Shown: in pieces, positions 5,964 to 7,352 of the stretch
How the letters are laid out: the number at the start of each line of letters is the position of its first letter
Numbering within the stretch: the stretch's first letter is position 1
Assembly (NCBI GenBank): GCA_944387905.1
Contig: CALXGU010000073.1
Location: 1-7,352, forward strand
DNA length: 7,352 bases
DNA from: an uncultured Clostridia bacterium
GTDB taxonomy: Bacteria > Bacillota > Clostridia > Oscillospirales > QAKW01
Reading direction: 5' to 3'
Made by a program: the position numbers and the translations under genes
The notes under the pieces: model-generated
Database searches by the model: none
What the model was told of the DNA's origin: nothing
What the model saw: the letters and a program-made list of their open reading frames with translations, nothing else

Positions 5964-6915
5964 TGATCAGCTTCTTCCGTCGGAGCGGGCAGTCTTTGCA
6001 CTACGCCGGCTGTATCTGGACAGCGGCTACAAGCGGTATAAGGTCAGTAAATTTGAAGAGTATGACCTGTACGCACAGAACAAGAGCTTTCTTTCCGATA
6101 AAAGCATACTGACTTTCACTGATACAGACGGAAGGCTTATGGCCTTAAAGCCGGATATAACTCTGTCTATAATTAAAAACACAAAAGACACCCGCGGCAC
6201 ACAGAAAGTATTTTATAATGAATGTGTTTACCGCGCAAGCGACAGCGGGTTCAGGGAACTTATGCAGACCGGACTTGAATGTATCGGAGATATCGATATA
6301 AACCTAACCGCCCAGGTAATATCACTGGCATATAAAAGTCTTGAGTGCATAGGCGGCAGCTTTCTGCTCGATCTGAGCAATATAGGCTTTACGACCGGTA
6401 TGATAAATGCCGCGGCTGATGATGCCAGCGTAAGATCACAGCTTATGTCCGCCGTGCAGGCAAAAAGCGTTGACGCGGTGGCCGAGATATGCGGCAGGTG
6501 CGGAGCCGACTTGCGCAGTACCGAGGCCCTCAAAGGCGTATGCGGTCTTTACGGCAGGCCTGATGACGTCATCGCCAAGGCAAAGCAGTTTTCATTGAAC
6601 GGCGTGACTGATGCTGCGCTTGAGACGCTTGAACGCATTGTCGAAATTTTGTATGCCGGAGGAAAATACGATAATCTCAGGCTTGATTTTTCGATACTCA
6701 ATGATACAAACTATTATAATAGTATAATTTTCAAAGGGTTTATAGACGGCATACCTCAGAGCGTGCTTTCAGGCGGCAGATACGACAGTCTGCTTGAAAA
6801 GCTGGGTAAAAGCGGAGGGGCCATCGGATTCGCGGTATATCTGGACGGTCTGGACAGACTGTTCATGAACAGTCCCGCCGCACGGACCTGCGGAGGTGAG
6901 AGCATTGACGGATGA
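5950..6915 (+). CDS. hisZ: ATP phosphoribosyltransferase regulatory subunit HisZ
   Basis: A histidyl-tRNA synthetase paralogue that lost charging activity and forms a hetero-octamer with short HisG, allowing activity and histidine feedback inhibition at the first step of histidine synthesis. The 321 residues have the class II synthetase core only: LKPDITL (66-72), YNECVYR (89-95), FRELMQTGLECIG (101-113), SGGRYDSLL (274-282) and GFAVYLDGL (293-301). The last segment lacks the motif 3 arginine of true synthetases, and no anticodon-binding domain follows. I start at ATG 5950 rather than the in-frame GTG 5941: AAGGAG (5934-5939) is 10 nt from the ATG but only 1 nt from the GTG. The start lies inside the yerC-like gene (14-nt overlap) and the end overlaps hisG by 11 nt, so translation of the three genes is probably coupled. 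Confidence 0.92.
   Translation: MTLNDDQLLPSERAVFALRRLYLDSGYKRYKVSKFEEYDLYAQNKSFLSDKSILTFTDTDGRLMALKPDITLSIIKNTKDTRGTQKVFYNECVYRASDSGFRELMQTGLECIGDIDINLTAQVISLAYKSLECIGGSFLLDLSNIGFTTGMINAAADDASVRSQLMSAVQAKSVDAVAEICGRCGADLRSTEALKGVCGLYGRPDDVIAKAKQFSLNGVTDAALETLERIVEILYAGGKYDNLRLDFSILNDTNYYNSIIFKGFIDGIPQSVLSGGRYDSLLEKLGKSGGAIGFAVYLDGLDRLFMNSPAARTCGGESIDG
6892..6896 (+). promoter_or_regulatory. ribosome binding site that fixes the hisG TTG start
   Basis: GGAGG, extended by TGA, lies within the end of hisZ, 8 nt before TTG 6905. No ATG occurs in the hisG frame before the conserved ALPKGRL segment, and the upstream in-frame GTG at 6896 lies inside this site, so TTG is the best start. Confidence 0.75.
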
Positions 6916-7352
6916 TTTTGTAAATATAGCGCTGCCCAAGGGCAGGCTGGGAGAATCAGCATATGACGTGTTTGAAAAATCCGGATATTCATGCAGCCAG
7001 ATACATGAGCAGAACAGAAAGCTGATATTTGAAAGCTTACAGAACCGGGTTAGATATTTCTGGGTAAAACCATCTGATGTCGCCATTTATGTAGAAAAGG
7101 GCGCGGCGGATATCGGGATCGTGGGCAAGGATATCCTGCTTGAGTCAAGACCTGATGTATATGAGCTGTGCGACCTCAATATCGGCAAATGCCGAATGGC
7201 GGTGGCGGCAAAAAAGGACTTCAAGGACAATCCGGACGTAGTCCTCAGAGTCGCGACAAAGTTCCCCGGCATTGCAAAGCACTATTACTCAGAAAAAAGC
7301 CGTGAAATAGAAATAATAAAACTCAACGGTTCCATCGAGCTTGCGCCGCTTT
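6905..7352 (+). CDS. hisG: ATP phosphoribosyltransferase catalytic subunit, short form, partial at 3' end
   Basis: Catalyses the first committed step of histidine synthesis, joining ATP and phosphoribosyl pyrophosphate. Translation from TTG 6905 gives MTDDFVNIALPKGRLGESAY and continues without a stop to the window edge, 149 codons. Family landmarks are the N-terminal ALPKGRL (9-15), the DVAIYVEKGAADIGIVGKD segment (59-77), and the CRMAVAA strand (98-104). Short HisG proteins are about 210 residues, so roughly 60 residues, including the PRPP-binding loop, lie beyond the window. The short form needs HisZ, encoded just upstream with an 11-nt overlap. The TTG start with a strong GGAGGTGA site suggests output tuned relative to HisZ. 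Confidence 0.93.
   Translation, partial: MTDDFVNIALPKGRLGESAYDVFEKSGYSCSQIHEQNRKLIFESLQNRVRYFWVKPSDVAIYVEKGAADIGIVGKDILLESRPDVYELCDLNIGKCRMAVAAKKDFKDNPDVVLRVATKFPGIAKHYYSEKSREIEIIKLNGSIELAPL

Overview
The window looks like chromosomal DNA of an anaerobic Firmicute of class Clostridia. The evidence is a dimer-type (bacterial/eukaryotic-like, single-chain) glycyl-tRNA synthetase, a short HisG paired with HisZ, a YerC/HisR-type TrpR-family regulator, strong AGGAGG-like ribosome binding sites, and a citrate synthase of the HMGL/homocitrate-synthase-like 'Re' type known from strict anaerobes such as Clostridium kluyveri. I cannot name the genus. There are no rRNAs, tRNAs, mobile elements or CRISPR arrays.

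Layout. The left three quarters read on the minus strand. From a promoter near 5539-5567 a tight four-gene operon runs leftwards: Re-type citrate synthase (5498-4122), a GntR/FCD regulator (4108-3446), single-chain aconitase (3442-1511) and an isocitrate dehydrogenase (1511-360). Gaps are 13 nt, 3 nt and a TAATG stop-start overlap. A 95-bp gap with a perfect-hexamer promoter then leads to glyS, of which the first 88 codons are present (264-1). On the right, the plus strand carries yerC-like regulator, hisZ and hisG (5658 to the window edge), with overlapping genes and a separate promoter at 5596-5624. The two gene sets are divergent and share a 159-bp control region (5499-5657).

How the genes work together. 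The leftward operon encodes all three enzymes needed to turn oxaloacetate and acetyl-CoA into 2-oxoglutarate (citrate synthase, aconitase, isocitrate dehydrogenase), which is the oxidative half of an incomplete TCA cycle used by anaerobes for glutamate synthesis. The regulator inside the operon probably controls it; a perfect TTGTATACAA palindrome lies over the -10/+1 region of the operon promoter and a near copy lies over the -35, 31 bp away. The rightward genes start histidine biosynthesis: HisG(short)+HisZ form the ATP phosphoribosyltransferase, probably controlled by the TrpR-like protein encoded first. A 20-bp imperfect palindrome, which also resembles a CcpA cre site, covers its -10 box.

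The most interesting elements are the Re-citrate synthase operon with its built-in regulator, the two operator-like sites, and the isocitrate dehydrogenase with an atypical coenzyme-site signature. None of the genes is wholly unknown; the novelty is in regulation and enzyme type.
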